Of a stretch of DNA of 64,000 nt, positions 24,473-33,165 are shown in pieces. Source of the stretch: Actinomycetes bacterium (GTDB lineage: Bacteria > Actinomycetota > JAICYB01); the NCBI GenBank assembly GCA_025934435.1, contig JAICYB010000013.1, positions 1 through 64,000 on the forward strand, given 5' to 3'. Within the stretch, counting starts at the first letter, position 1; each line of letters opens with the position of its first letter. The notes under the pieces are model-generated. The model worked only from the letters and a program-made list of their open reading frames with translations. It did not search any database and was not told the origin of the DNA. A program made the position numbers and the translations under genes.

Positions 24473-25790
24473 AGATCAGCACGAGCAGCACGATGTTCAG
24501 AGCGACGATGAGCGTCGAGACGATCGCAGCGAGGACGATGGTCGTACGCGAATTCGTGAGCGTACCCATCAGACGGCGACGGCTCGTGAACACCACGAGT
24601 GGGATGACCGCGAACGGCAGTCCGAAGCTCAGGACGACTTGACTGATCACGAGCGTCCGCGTCGGATCGAGTCCAGCGATGATCACGACGAACGCCGGCG
24701 CCATCGTCACCGCGCGCCGAACCCACACCGGGATCCGTCGCCGGACGAACCCCTGCATGATCATCTGGCCCGACATCGTTCCGACCGTCGAGGACGACAA
24801 CCCCGATGCGAGCAGCGCGATCGCGAAGATCACGGCGGACGCCGAGCCGAGGAGTGGTGCGAGCGTTCGGTGTGCTTCTTCGATCGTGCCGACGTTCGCG
24901 AAGCCGTGCGAGTGGAATGTCGCGGCCGCCATGATCAGCATCGCGCCGTTGACGAGCCCGGCGACCGTCATCGCGATCACGACGTCGACCGTTTGGAAGT
25001 GGAACAGCTTCTTCAATCGCGCCGGATCGCGCGTGACGATGCGATTCTGCGTCAGGCCCGAGTGCAGGTACACGACATGGGGCATGACGGTCGCGCCGAG
25101 GATCCCGGCTGCGAGCAAGACGCTCTCGCGTCCGCGGAACGCCGGGACGAATGCGTGCGCACCGACCTGCGACCAGATCGGATGTCCGATCGCGAGCTCC
25201 AGCAGGTAGCAGATGGCGATGATCGCGACGAAGAAACCGATGGCTACTTCGAGCGGACGGAACCCGTACCGCTCGAGCGTCAGGATTGCGAAGGTCACGA
25301 TCGCAGTGAAGATCGCCCCGACGAGAAGTGGCACGTGCAGCAGCAAGAAGAAACCGAGCGACGCGCCGAGGAACTCGGCGAGATCGGTCGCCATCGCGAC
25401 GACCTCCGCGAGGACCCACATCGACCAGACGGCCGAACGTGGAAACTCGTCGCGGCACGTTTCGGCAAGGTTCCGACCGGTGGCGAGCCCGAGCTTCGCG
25501 GATAGCGTCTGCACGAGCATCGCCATGAGGTTGGAGGCGACGACGACCCACAGCAGCAGGTAGCCGAAGCGCGCGCCCGCGGAGATGTTCGTCGCGAAAT
25601 TCCCCGGGTCGACGTACGCGATCGATGCGACGAAGGCCGGGCCGAAGAACGGCAGCAGACGCAAGAGGACGCCGCGGCGATCGGTCCCCGACAGCACGTC
25701 GTCGGCGGCCTGCTTCGTCCGGCCGTCGGCTCCGTGCAGGAAGCCCGACTGGACCTCGACGCGATCGCCGGTAAGGTCGGCCTCGCTCAC
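24456..25790 (-). CDS. mntH: Nramp-family manganese transporter
   Basis: A 444-residue Nramp transporter importing Mn2+ (or Fe2+) with protons. The helix-1 metal motif DPGNFATNI is at about residues 58-66, the helix-6 A-x-x-M-P-H appears as GATVMPHVVYLHSG, and about eleven transmembrane helices are seen. The GTG start overlaps the stop of the upstream mntR as GTGA, so the regulator and transporter are one operon. The stop overlaps the convergent cobalamin-locus gene by 17 bases. Confidence 0.93.
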   Translation of the reverse strand: MSEADLTGDRVEVQSGFLHGADGRTKQAADDVLSGTDRRGVLLRLLPFFGPAFVASIAYVDPGNFATNISAGARFGYLLLWVVVASNLMAMLVQTLSAKLGLATGRNLAETCRDEFPRSAVWSMWVLAEVVAMATDLAEFLGASLGFFLLLHVPLLVGAIFTAIVTFAILTLERYGFRPLEVAIGFFVAIIAICYLLELAIGHPIWSQVGAHAFVPAFRGRESVLLAAGILGATVMPHVVYLHSGLTQNRIVTRDPARLKKLFHFQTVDVVIAMTVAGLVNGAMLIMAAATFHSHGFANVGTIEEAHRTLAPLLGSASAVIFAIALLASGLSSSTVGTMSGQMIMQGFVRRRIPVWVRRAVTMAPAFVVIIAGLDPTRTLVISQVVLSFGLPFAVIPLVVFTSRRRLMGTLTNSRTTIVLAAIVSTLIVALNIVLLVLIFSGTA

Positions 25791-26473
25791 AAGATCTCCA
25801 CGGCGACGGCGTGAGCGGCCTCGAGACCGACGACGTGCTCCGTCCCCGTGATGCGGATGCGGACGCCGCCGGAGAACGGGATCACCTCGACCACGGACAG
25901 CTTCGCTCCGGGCGCGAGGCCGAGCGCCGCGAGGTGTCGCAGGAGCTCGCCGTCGCGGTCGCTGACACGCCGGACGACACAGCGCATCCCCGCCGCGGTC
26001 TCGGCGAGGGCCGGGTAGTCGTCCTCGACGAGGTCCAGCGTGGCGGACGGGATCGGATGTCCGTGCGGGTCGTGCGTCGGGAACCCGAGAAGCTCGTCGA
26101 GGCGCGACTCGAGGTCTTCGGAGATGACGTGTTCGAGCGCGTCGGCTTCCGCGTGCACCTTGTCCCACGGCATACCGACCACCTTCGCGAGGTAGAGCTC
26201 GAGCAACCGGTGATGCCTGATCATCTCGACGGCTTCGCGGCATCCGAGCTTCGTCAGGCGTACGCCGCGGTAACGCTCGTGCGAGACGAGGCCTTGCTCG
26301 TCGAGCTTGCGCAACATCGACGAGACGGATCCCGGTGTGAAACCGAGCCGTCCGGCGAGCTCGGAGGTGGCGACCTCATCGCGCGCTCCCCCGAGCTGGT
26401 AGATGGCCTTGAGGTAATCCTGCTCGGACACCGTCACGGCCTGCGCCGCGCGCCGCATCGGAATTCTTGGCAT
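25787..26473 (-). CDS. mntR: DtxR/MntR-family metal-dependent repressor
   Basis: A 228-residue regulator: winged-helix domain (SEQDYLKAIYQLGG; FTPGSVSSMLRKLDEQGLV), dimer/metal domain (HHRLLELYLAKVVGMPWDKVHAEADALEHVIS with the E, H ligands) and a C-terminal FeoA/SH3-like domain (about 155-228). Coupling with mntH points to manganese, although iron sensing as in IdeR is possible. A palindrome covers the start region (26467-26494), fitting autorepression. Confidence 0.9.
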   Translation of the reverse strand: MPRIPMRRAAQAVTVSEQDYLKAIYQLGGARDEVATSELAGRLGFTPGSVSSMLRKLDEQGLVSHERYRGVRLTKLGCREAVEMIRHHRLLELYLAKVVGMPWDKVHAEADALEHVISEDLESRLDELLGFPTHDPHGHPIPSATLDLVEDDYPALAETAAGMRCVVRRVSDRDGELLRHLAALGLAPGAKLSVVEVIPFSGGVRIRITGTEHVVGLEAAHAVAVEIL

Positions 26474-26494
26474 GCCAAACTTTATCGTTTGGCA
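26467..26494. promoter_or_regulatory. probable MntR operator
   Basis: TTGGCATGCCAA (26467-26478) is a perfect 12-bp palindrome overlapping the mntR start codon. A second, overlapping inverted repeat pairs TGCCAAA (26473-26479) with TTTGGCA (26488-26494). DtxR-family operators are dyads of this size with TTTGGCA-like arms, so this is the likely site through which Mn2+-loaded MntR represses mntR-mntH. Confidence 0.65.
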
Positions 26495-26499
26495 GGCCG

Positions 26500-27036
26500 T
26501 CAGCGCAAGCCGGGGGCAGCGCTCAGGTAGTCGGCGATCGCTTCGTCCGACATGCCGTGCGCTTCGCGGAGCCCTCGCATGATGTGCTCGAGATAGCGGT
26601 CGGACGGCCGCCGCAGCTCGGCGTCTGCGCGCTGCGTCACCGTGAGCATGCGGCTCCCGTCCAGCACACCGAGGTCGAGGACGACCCCGTACATGTACGC
26701 ACCGCCTTCGATACCCACCGATCCCGGCTCGAGCCAGTTCTCCTGCGCGATGACGTCCGCGAACTGGTCCTGCGTGATCAGATACAGACGCGCCTTCGCC
26801 TTCGCGCCCGGGGTCGGACGGACGAACGCGACGCCGCCGCCCCACGTCTGCGACATCCCGCCGAAGGCGAGCTCGAGGTCGAGCTCGACGGTCCAGTCTT
26901 CGACCGGGTCGGATGGATCACGGCATCCCGGACATTCGTGTGTCGCCCCTTCCGGGACGCCGCCCTTCAGATACACGTCGAAGCGAGCTCGGCTCAGGTT
27001 CGAGCCGTACACCGCGTACCAGACGTGTTCAGGCAC
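26500..27036 (-). CDS. gamma-glutamylcyclotransferase-like protein
   Basis: A 178-residue protein opening with YAVYGSNLSRARFDVYL, the Y-G-S-N phosphate-loop-like signature of the gamma-glutamylcyclotransferase fold, with the central acidic stretch in W-L-E-P-G-S. A C-P-G-C pair (about residues 36-39) sits in the N-terminal part. In Actinomycetota related proteins are annotated as histone deacetylase-like or GGCT-like without proven reaction. It overlaps ychF by eight bases. Confidence 0.6.
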   Translation of the reverse strand: MPEHVWYAVYGSNLSRARFDVYLKGGVPEGATHECPGCRDPSDPVEDWTVELDLELAFGGMSQTWGGGVAFVRPTPGAKAKARLYLITQDQFADVIAQENWLEPGSVGIEGGAYMYGVVLDLGVLDGSRMLTVTQRADAELRRPSDRYLEHIMRGLREAHGMSDEAIADYLSAAPGLR

Positions 27037-27973
27037 CGTGCAGGATGTTCAGAAGGTCGCCGTCCTGCACGATGTAGTCCTTGCCTTCCGTACGAAGCAG
27101 ACCCTTGTCCCGCGCGACCTGTTCGGATCCGCACGCGACGAGGTCGTCGTAAGCGACGCGCTCGGCGCGGATGAACGCACGCTCGAAATCCGAGTAGATC
27201 GCACCCGCCGCTTGCGGAGCCTTCGATCCGAGCTTGCACTCCCACGCGTGCGCTTCGGTCGGTCCACCCGTGTAGAACGTCAACAACCCGAGCGCGTTGT
27301 ACGCCGCTGCGACGAATCGTCCGGCCGCGGACTCATCGATCCCGAACTCCTTCAACAGCACCGCTGCTTCGTCCGGCGGAAGCTCCGTCGCCTCCGATTC
27401 GAGCGCACCGCAGATGACGATGCCGAGGTCGGACGAGGCCGGCTCTTCGGCGTTCACCACGTTGACCGACGGCTTCATGGTGAGCGGCGTCCACATCGCC
27501 ACGATGCGACGTTCGTCGTCGGACCAATCGACCTCCGCGAGCCATCGTCCTTCGTGGAGCGCTTCCTGGGCGCGTTTCGCGATGTCACCTTCCGCCGGAT
27601 CGACCTTCTTCCGTTCACCGACCTTCTCGACCGTCGCGAGATCCGCGAACGCGAGTTCCGTCCGGAACATGTCGAGATCACGCGCGGGATCGGCATCCGG
27701 GCCGAAGGCACGCAGGACGATCGCGAGGGCGTCCGCCGCCCGCGCCTCACCGAGCGCGCGCTGATCGAGTCCGGCGATATCGAGCAAGCGAACCTGTGCG
27801 CGCGTGATCTTCGCCGAAGCGTAGATCTCGGCGATGCGATCGAGGCGCGCGTCCGGGACCTCGACGACGGCTTGCGCCGCGGTCGCGCCGCGCTGCGCGA
27901 TCCGTCCGGACACCGCCGTGAACACCGTCGACTTGCCGGAAGCGGGCAGTCCAACGATCGCGACATCTTTCAT
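27029..27973 (-). CDS. ychF: YchF-type Obg-like ATPase
   Basis: A 314-residue translation-associated P-loop ATPase. P-loop GLPASGKSTVF (about residues 7-17), then DIAGLD as the Walker-B-like motif, and a C-terminal TGS-like domain ending KDYIVQDGDLLNILHG. It is shorter than the usual 360 residues and the usual NKxE-type motif is not obvious, so it is a diverged member. ATG at 27973 is used because MKDVAIVGLP is the family start. Confidence 0.82.
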   Translation of the reverse strand: MKDVAIVGLPASGKSTVFTAVSGRIAQRGATAAQAVVEVPDARLDRIAEIYASAKITRAQVRLLDIAGLDQRALGEARAADALAIVLRAFGPDADPARDLDMFRTELAFADLATVEKVGERKKVDPAEGDIAKRAQEALHEGRWLAEVDWSDDERRIVAMWTPLTMKPSVNVVNAEEPASSDLGIVICGALESEATELPPDEAAVLLKEFGIDESAAGRFVAAAYNALGLLTFYTGGPTEAHAWECKLGSKAPQAAGAIYSDFERAFIRAERVAYDDLVACGSEQVARDKGLLRTEGKDYIVQDGDLLNILHGA

Positions 27974-27992
27974 CCTGCGAGGATACGTAGGC

Positions 27993-28904
27993 ATGAACAC
28001 GCCGCGACGCGCCTACTCGTCATCGGGACTCGCGGCAGCCGGCGGCGGCACCGTCCTGTGGGGCATCGGGGCCGTCCTCATCAAGCTCACGACGTCGCCG
28101 ATCCTGATCGTGATCTTCTACCGGCTGCTGATCGGCATCCCCGTGCTCTTCGTCGCGTGGTGGTTCGGTTCGGACCGCTCTTTCCCGTGGCGCGCGGCCG
28201 GGATCGGCGGGATCCTGTTCGGCGTCCACCAGATGGCGCACTTCACCGCATTGCGCTTCTCGACGGTGGCCGTCGTCACGATCTTCTTCTCGCTGCAACC
28301 GTTGATCATCGGAGCCGCGGGCGGACGGATCACCGGCGAACGGACGACGCCCCGCTTCTTCGCATGGGCAGCCGTGGCGATCGCCGGCTGCAGCATCCTC
28401 GTCCTCGCCGCGAAGAGCTCGGGTCACACCACGGCGATCGGCACGACGCTTGCCGTCGTGAACCTCTTCGTCTGGAGCGCGTATTACCTCGCGACGAAGC
28501 GCGCTCGCGCGACGGTCGGCGCGATCCCGTGGCTGTTCGTGATGACGATCGTGGCCGCGGTTCTGGTTGGCTTCGTCGCGCTCGTCACGCGCCAGCACTT
28601 CACCGTCCCCGGCGACAGAGAGCTGACGATCCTGACCGCACTGGCGATCGGCCCCGGGACGCTCGGGCACTTCCTCGTCACGTGGGCGCAGCCGCGGATC
28701 CACGCTGCGGCGTCTTCCGCGATCATCATCGGCGTGCCGATCGTCGCGGCGATCGGCGCCGCGCTCTTCGCCCACGAGCCCTTCACGCTTCCGGACGCCC
28801 TCGGCGCGGCCGTGGCGCTCGGGGGCGCGGCGATGGCGATGCGGCATCTGCCTCCCCCGGTGATCCACGAAGCGGCGGACACCTACGGGGAAGTGACCGC
28901 ATAG
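27993..28904 (+). CDS. EamA/DMT-family transporter
   Basis: A 303-residue membrane protein with ten predicted helices in two EamA repeats (helix 1 GLAAAGGGTVLWGIGAVLIK; second repeat from about ALAIGPGTLGHFLVTWA). Such proteins export metabolites or amino acids; the substrate is unknown. The gene starts 20 bases from the divergent ychF start. Confidence 0.85.
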   Translation: MNTPRRAYSSSGLAAAGGGTVLWGIGAVLIKLTTSPILIVIFYRLLIGIPVLFVAWWFGSDRSFPWRAAGIGGILFGVHQMAHFTALRFSTVAVVTIFFSLQPLIIGAAGGRITGERTTPRFFAWAAVAIAGCSILVLAAKSSGHTTAIGTTLAVVNLFVWSAYYLATKRARATVGAIPWLFVMTIVAAVLVGFVALVTRQHFTVPGDRELTILTALAIGPGTLGHFLVTWAQPRIHAAASSAIIIGVPIVAAIGAALFAHEPFTLPDALGAAVALGGAAMAMRHLPPPVIHEAADTYGEVTA

Positions 28905-28911
28905 ACTTCGG

Positions 28912-29058
28912 ATGATGATTCGCGCCGCGTCCGGCGGTATCGACGAGCTCCTCATGATGCTCGCGCCGATCCTCACGTTCCTCGTCGTCCGGCGCATCGC
29001 ACGCGGACGTCCCGCCGACCGCCGCCCGGTCGAAGAACAGCCACCGAAGAAGCGATGA
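28912..29058 (+). CDS. small single-helix membrane peptide
   Basis: A 48-residue frame starting ATGATGATT seven bases after the EamA stop. One hydrophobic helix (LLMMLAPILTFLVV, about residues 13-26) is followed by a basic Arg/Lys-rich tail ending PPKKR. Its TGA stop overlaps the ATG of the first mini-ORF of the downstream array (cgATGA). The arrangement, hydrophobic core with positive-inside tail, supports a real gene. No family recognised. Confidence 0.55.
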   Translation: MMIRAASGGIDELLMMLAPILTFLVVRRIARGRPADRRPVEEQPPKKR

Positions 29059-29274
29059 ACGACTGCGGAGCCCGCAGGGCGGAGCAAGCGAGAACCCGAT
29101 GAACGACTGCGGAGCCCGCAGGGCGGAGCAAGCGAGAATCCGATGAACGACTGCGGAGCCCGCAGGGCGGAGCAAGCGAGAATCCGATGAACGACTGCGG
29201 AGCCCGCAGGGCGGAGCAAGCGAAAATCCGATGAACGACTGCGGAGCCCGCAGGGCGGAGCAAGCGAAAATCCG
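29055..29274 (+). repeat. five tandem 44-bp DCGA mini-ORF units
   Basis: Five units of exactly 44 bp have ATGs at 29055, 29099, 29143, 29187 and 29231, and the next ATG (29275) starts the following gene. Each unit encodes a 15-residue peptide (MNDCGARRAEQARTR, then ...ARIR, then ...AKIR) whose TGA overlaps the next ATG as ATGA. Sequence identity is near complete except in the last codons. A GGAG in each unit lies 14 bases before the next ATG and could serve as its ribosome-binding site. Translation could therefore pass from unit to unit into the membrane-protein gene. No dyad symmetry or spacer is present. Confidence 0.85.
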
Positions 29275-29850
29275 ATGAAGCCGCGGCTCCGGCTCCCGCT
29301 CTGGTGCGCGGTCCCGGCGGGAGTGTTCGCGGCGCACGCCATCGGCTACGTCATCGCCTACCGCGATGCGCAGTACCGCGCCGACGTCCTCGCGTCGACG
29401 GGACACGGCTACTTCGGACACGCCGTGATCGTGGCCGTCATCACCGGCGCGCTCGCCGTCTCCGTCGCCGTCGCCCGCGGGCTTCGCGACGAACGTCGCA
29501 CGCATTGGTGGGACGCCGCACTGCGCATCGCGATCGTCCAGACCGCCGCGTTCTTCGGCGTCGAGATCCTCGAACGGATCGCCGCCGGCCTCCATCCGCT
29601 CACCGGCATGGTGCATGTCGCGTTCGTTGGCGCCGTCGTGCAGGTCCTCATGGGCGGCCTCGTTGCCGCGCTCCTCGTACTCTTCGAACGAGCCGGACGA
29701 ACCATCGCCGCCGTCGCGGCCTCCGAGCAGGAAGCGATCCGTCCACACGCCTTCGAGCGGTTCGAGCGATTCGATCGATCGGTCCCGCGGCGGTTCGTCG
29801 GTCTCCCGGATGCGGCACGCGCTCCACCGTTTCTCCTCGCCTCGACGTAA
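29275..29850 (+). CDS. four-helix membrane protein
   Basis: A 191-residue integral membrane protein with about four helices (residues 8-28, 49-68, 82-100, 110-135) and a basic, Phe/Arg-rich cytoplasmic tail (FERFERFDRSVPRR). Its ATG is the last coupling point of the five-unit array. It heads a run of copper/envelope genes, so a role in metal handling in the membrane is possible but unproven. No family recognised. Confidence 0.6.
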   Translation: MKPRLRLPLWCAVPAGVFAAHAIGYVIAYRDAQYRADVLASTGHGYFGHAVIVAVITGALAVSVAVARGLRDERRTHWWDAALRIAIVQTAAFFGVEILERIAAGLHPLTGMVHVAFVGAVVQVLMGGLVAALLVLFERAGRTIAAVAASEQEAIRPHAFERFERFDRSVPRRFVGLPDAARAPPFLLAST

Positions 29851-29871
29851 CGGTCAAACGAGGAGGTCTCC

Positions 29872-30459
29872 ATGCTGCGGTTCGCAACCGTGCTTGCCTT
29901 CGTGGGCACGCTGGTTCTCGCCGGTGCGACGGCGTTCGCCCACGAGGAGCGAACGTTCGACAACATCCAGATGCGGGTCGGATGGCTCAACGAACCGACG
30001 TATTCCGGCTCGGTCAACGCCGTCCAGGTCGATATGGCGACGGGCGGCCAACCGATCGCCGACGCGAAGCTGAGTGCTGTGGTGCTCTTCGGCAACAAAG
30101 GTTCGTCCACGCGGACGCGACCGATGGAACTCGAGCCGTCCGACGAGAAGCCGGGCGAATACACGGCGGCATTCATCCCGACACGTCCCGGTCAGTACAC
30201 GTTCCACATCACGGGACAAGCGGCCGGCCACAAGATCGACGAGTTCTTCCAATCGAGTGACACGACATTCGACAACGTCAAGGACCCGACGGCAGACGAG
30301 TTTCCGGCCAAGGACCCGACGGCCGGCGATCTCGCGCAGCGCCAAGACGCAAGCGACCACCAAGCCGGTTCGGCGAAAACCTTCGCCCTGATCGCCTTGA
30401 TCGTCGGTGCGGCCGGTGTGCTGCTCGCACTTGTCGCCGTCGCTCGCAAACGAGGCTGA
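29872..30459 (+). CDS. secreted YtkA/FixH-like protein, copper locus
   Basis: A 195-residue exported protein: signal peptide (LRFATVLAFVGTLVLAGATA, mature start HEERTFDN), an Ig-like beta-sandwich (about 35-120) with KPGEYTAAFIPTRPGQYTFHITG as in YtkA/FixH domains, and a C-terminal helix (about 168-187) ending RKRG. A mature N-terminal histidine (A-H-E-E) resembles copper-binding starts in CopC-like proteins. A clear gaggaggt precedes the ATG. It lies just before the CopC-CopD fusion gene. Confidence 0.72.
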   Translation: MLRFATVLAFVGTLVLAGATAFAHEERTFDNIQMRVGWLNEPTYSGSVNAVQVDMATGGQPIADAKLSAVVLFGNKGSSTRTRPMELEPSDEKPGEYTAAFIPTRPGQYTFHITGQAAGHKIDEFFQSSDTTFDNVKDPTADEFPAKDPTAGDLAQRQDASDHQAGSAKTFALIALIVGAAGVLLALVAVARKRG

Positions 30460-32366
30460 CGATCAAGCAATTCCTTGCAGCGTGCGTGATCGCGCTGGGG
30501 GCGAGCCTCGCGGCCGCCCCCGGTGTGCTCGCGCACGCGAACCTCGCGTCATCCGAGCCAGCTTCCGGCGCACGACTCGACACAGCACCGACAGCGGTCA
30601 CGATGCGCTTCACCGAGCAACCCGAGCTCTCGCTCTCCGACGCGCAGGTCGTCTCGTCGGACGGAACACGCGTCGACAACGGCAACGTCCGCCTGGGATC
30701 GCAACCCGACACGCTGACGATCGGCGTCAAGATCAGCGCGCACGGGACGTACACCGTCGCGTGGCATTGCATCTCGAAGGTCGACGGGCACGCCACGGCT
30801 GGGTCGTTCGCCTTCGGCGTCGGTACGGATCCGTCGGCGCCCAAGAAGAACCTGCCGGCCGGGCCGCCGCCGAACCCGACCGAAATGGCCGGACGGTTCT
30901 TCTTCATCATCGGGACCGTCCTCGTGTTCGGCGGCGCGCTCGTAGCTTCCTTCGTCGTGCGCGCCGCGCGGCGCACGCTGCGCCTGTATGTCGTGACCGG
31001 CGCGGCCGTCGGCATCGCCGGCACGGTCGTGCTCGCGCTCGCACAGCACGCGACGACTCACGCGTCGTGGTCCGTCCTGTTCAAACTCGCGCTCGGCAAG
31101 GCCCTCCTCGAACGGGTCGCGGCGCTTGCCCTTGCCGCGATCGTGGTTGCGATCGCCGCTCGATCGTGGACCTTCGTCCTGGCGGCGATCTTCGCCATCG
31201 GCGCGATGCTCGCGGATCTCCACGCCGGGCACGCCGCGGCGACGTACTCGTGGATCGGCGGGCCGCCGCTCGAGATCGCCGTGCAGGCGGTGCACTTCGC
31301 GTCGGCCGCGGTGTGGATGGGAGGACTCGGCGCGCTGCTGATCGCCCTTCGCGGCGCGGAGAGCGACGAGAAGGCGAGCGCAGTGCTCCGGTACTCGCGG
31401 TTCGCGGCCGTCGCGATCTTCGTCGTTGCCGCGACGGGCGTCTACCGCGCGATCGGTGCGATCGGGAGCTGGCACGGCCTCTTCCACTCGGGCTACGGCT
31501 ACCTCGTCATAGCGAAGAGCGCGCTGCTCGGACTGCTTTCGTTGCTCGCCGTGCGGCAGCGGTTCTTCAACCTCGACAAGGTGCGGACGACGCTCGCGGG
31601 GCTCCGACGCGTCGGCAAGGCCGAGCTCGCGGTCGGCACCGCGATCATCGTGGCGACGGCGATGCTGCTCGGGTTGTCGCCGCCTCCGCCCGTTTCGGCG
31701 TCCAGTGCGCCGCTCGTCGCCGACGGGACGGATCTCGGCCGCTCGACGAAAGCACATCTCGTCGTGAGTCCCGGACAAGCCGGGCTGAACACGTTCACAC
31801 TTTCGCTCGACACACGGATCGACCCGCGAACGGTCTCGCTCCGATTCGACTACGCGAGCAGCGGCACGATCGGGCCGTCCGAGCTGGCGCTGCACCGCCG
31901 CGACGGCGCGTGGACCGCGGCGGCCGCGAACATGTCGATCCAAGGCTTGTGGTCCATCACCGTCGTCGCGCAAGGAAGCACGGACTCCGCCGAGGTGCCG
32001 CTCGAAGTAGCGACCCACTGCGAAACGCAGACGTCGTCCGGCGGGAACAACCTGACGCTCTACACGCAGACGTTGTCCGGCGGTAGCTCGGATTCGATGT
32101 ACATCGACCCCGGCCGGCCGGGACGCAACGAGATCCACTTCACGTTCTTCGATCCGAAGGGCAACGAGCTCCCGCTCCTGAAGGCACCCGAGATCACGGC
32201 GTGGCGTCCGAACACGTCGGCCCGCGCACTCGCGGTGCGACGCTTCTCCGCGGGACACTTCATCGCGTCCGGTCGGCTCGGTCGCGGCAAGTGGCGATTC
32301 GGAGCGGACGCATCACCGAAGGGAACTTCGCAGACGCTTCGAGCGTGTTTCGAGCAGACGATCTGA
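30456..32366 (+). CDS. CopC-CopD fusion (YcnJ-like copper protein)
   Basis: A 636-residue protein. Signal peptide, then a CopC domain (mature start HANLASSEPASGARL; second His in KVDGHATAGSFAFGVG), about eight CopD membrane helices (about 145-400), and a further extracellular beta domain. Such fusions bind copper outside and move it through the membrane. CTG 30456 is proposed as start because it overlaps the previous stop as CTGA and adds a lysine-bearing signal-peptide head (TIKQFLAAC). The next candidate, GTG 30486, leaves a signal peptide without a positive charge. Confidence 0.87.
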   Translation: MTIKQFLAACVIALGASLAAAPGVLAHANLASSEPASGARLDTAPTAVTMRFTEQPELSLSDAQVVSSDGTRVDNGNVRLGSQPDTLTIGVKISAHGTYTVAWHCISKVDGHATAGSFAFGVGTDPSAPKKNLPAGPPPNPTEMAGRFFFIIGTVLVFGGALVASFVVRAARRTLRLYVVTGAAVGIAGTVVLALAQHATTHASWSVLFKLALGKALLERVAALALAAIVVAIAARSWTFVLAAIFAIGAMLADLHAGHAAATYSWIGGPPLEIAVQAVHFASAAVWMGGLGALLIALRGAESDEKASAVLRYSRFAAVAIFVVAATGVYRAIGAIGSWHGLFHSGYGYLVIAKSALLGLLSLLAVRQRFFNLDKVRTTLAGLRRVGKAELAVGTAIIVATAMLLGLSPPPPVSASSAPLVADGTDLGRSTKAHLVVSPGQAGLNTFTLSLDTRIDPRTVSLRFDYASSGTIGPSELALHRRDGAWTAAAANMSIQGLWSITVVAQGSTDSAEVPLEVATHCETQTSSGGNNLTLYTQTLSGGSSDSMYIDPGRPGRNEIHFTFFDPKGNELPLLKAPEITAWRPNTSARALAVRRFSAGHFIASGRLGRGKWRFGADASPKGTSQTLRACFEQTI

Positions 32367-32377
32367 CAGGAGAGAAC

Positions 32378-32782
32378 ATGCGAAAGATGGCGGTGCTAGC
32401 GGTCTTGCTCGTCGGACTGGCGGCGTGCAGCTCGAACTCGAACGGCGGCGGCGGCGGCGGCGGGACGAGGCCCTTGTCGACGGCGAAGCTTTCCATCCTC
32501 CAGCCGACTTCCGGTCAAACGGTCGGCGGCAAGGACGTCGAGGTGAAACTCAGCCTGCAAGGCGGCACCATCACGAAGGTGGTCACGACAAACATCAAGC
32601 CGAACGTCGGGCACATCCATCTCCGCCTCGACGGGAAGACGATCACGATCCTCGGCTCCCTCGACGACCACATCCGCAACGTGAAAGCCGGACAGCACAT
32701 CCTCGAAGCGGAGTACGTCGCGTCCGATCACTTGCCGTTCCGCAAGGACATCCTGTCCGCCGTTACGTTCATGGCGAAATGA
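32378..32782 (+). CDS. lipoprotein in copper locus
   Basis: A 134-residue lipoprotein: signal with lipobox L-A-A-C (Cys17), a Gly-rich linker (seven glycines) and an Ig-like domain (about 35-134) containing HIHLRLDGKT and GQHILEAEYVASDHLPF. The H-x-H and later histidines could bind metal, fitting the copper neighbours, but this is inferred. aggagag lies before the ATG; the stop overlaps the next gene as ATGA. Confidence 0.72.
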   Translation: MRKMAVLAVLLVGLAACSSNSNGGGGGGGTRPLSTAKLSILQPTSGQTVGGKDVEVKLSLQGGTITKVVTTNIKPNVGHIHLRLDGKTITILGSLDDHIRNVKAGQHILEAEYVASDHLPFRKDILSAVTFMAK

Positions 32783-33165
32783 CGATCGCTCTCGAACGCA
32801 AGAACACGTGGATCCTCGTCACCGTCGCGGGCTGCGCGGCGTTCACGGTCGTCCGCTTCCGGACGATGCTCCCGCCACCGCACTACGGCGCGATCGGCGT
32901 CGCGCTCACCGTCGGGCTCGCGGTCGTACAGGAAGCGGTGTTCCGCCGCTTCCTGTACGCCCAGCTGGAACGGTTCGGCGCAGCCGTCGCGCTCCTCGCG
33001 ACGGCTGCGCTCGTCGCCCGCATCCACGGGCCGCGGGACGGGTGGGGCGTCCAGCCGATCGACCTCGCCGCCGGGCTGATCTTCGGCTGGCAGCGCTACG
33101 CCACGGGAACTTGGACGTCCTCCGCCGCGACGCACGTCCTCGCCAACCTGGTGTCGCTGTGGTGA
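32779..33165 (+). CDS. CPBP-family (Abi-like) membrane protein, short
   Basis: A 128-residue membrane protein resembling CPBP intramembrane proteases. Motif 1 is QEAVFRRFLYAQLE (E-x3-R, with Gln instead of the first Glu), motif 2 has a His in ARIHGP, and motif 3 is GTWTSSAATHVLANL (H-x3-N). It is roughly half of usual CPBP length, so it may be a reduced protease. ATGA and GTGA overlaps tie it to both neighbours. Confidence 0.65.
   Translation: MTIALERKNTWILVTVAGCAAFTVVRFRTMLPPPHYGAIGVALTVGLAVVQEAVFRRFLYAQLERFGAAVALLATAALVARIHGPRDGWGVQPIDLAAGLIFGWQRYATGTWTSSAATHVLANLVSLW

Noticed and set aside
24456..26845. Longer versions of the Nramp and DtxR proteins reading further upstream
   Set aside because: The upstream parts are low-complexity Arg-rich translations of the neighbouring gene; GTGA coupling and family starts fix the shorter forms.
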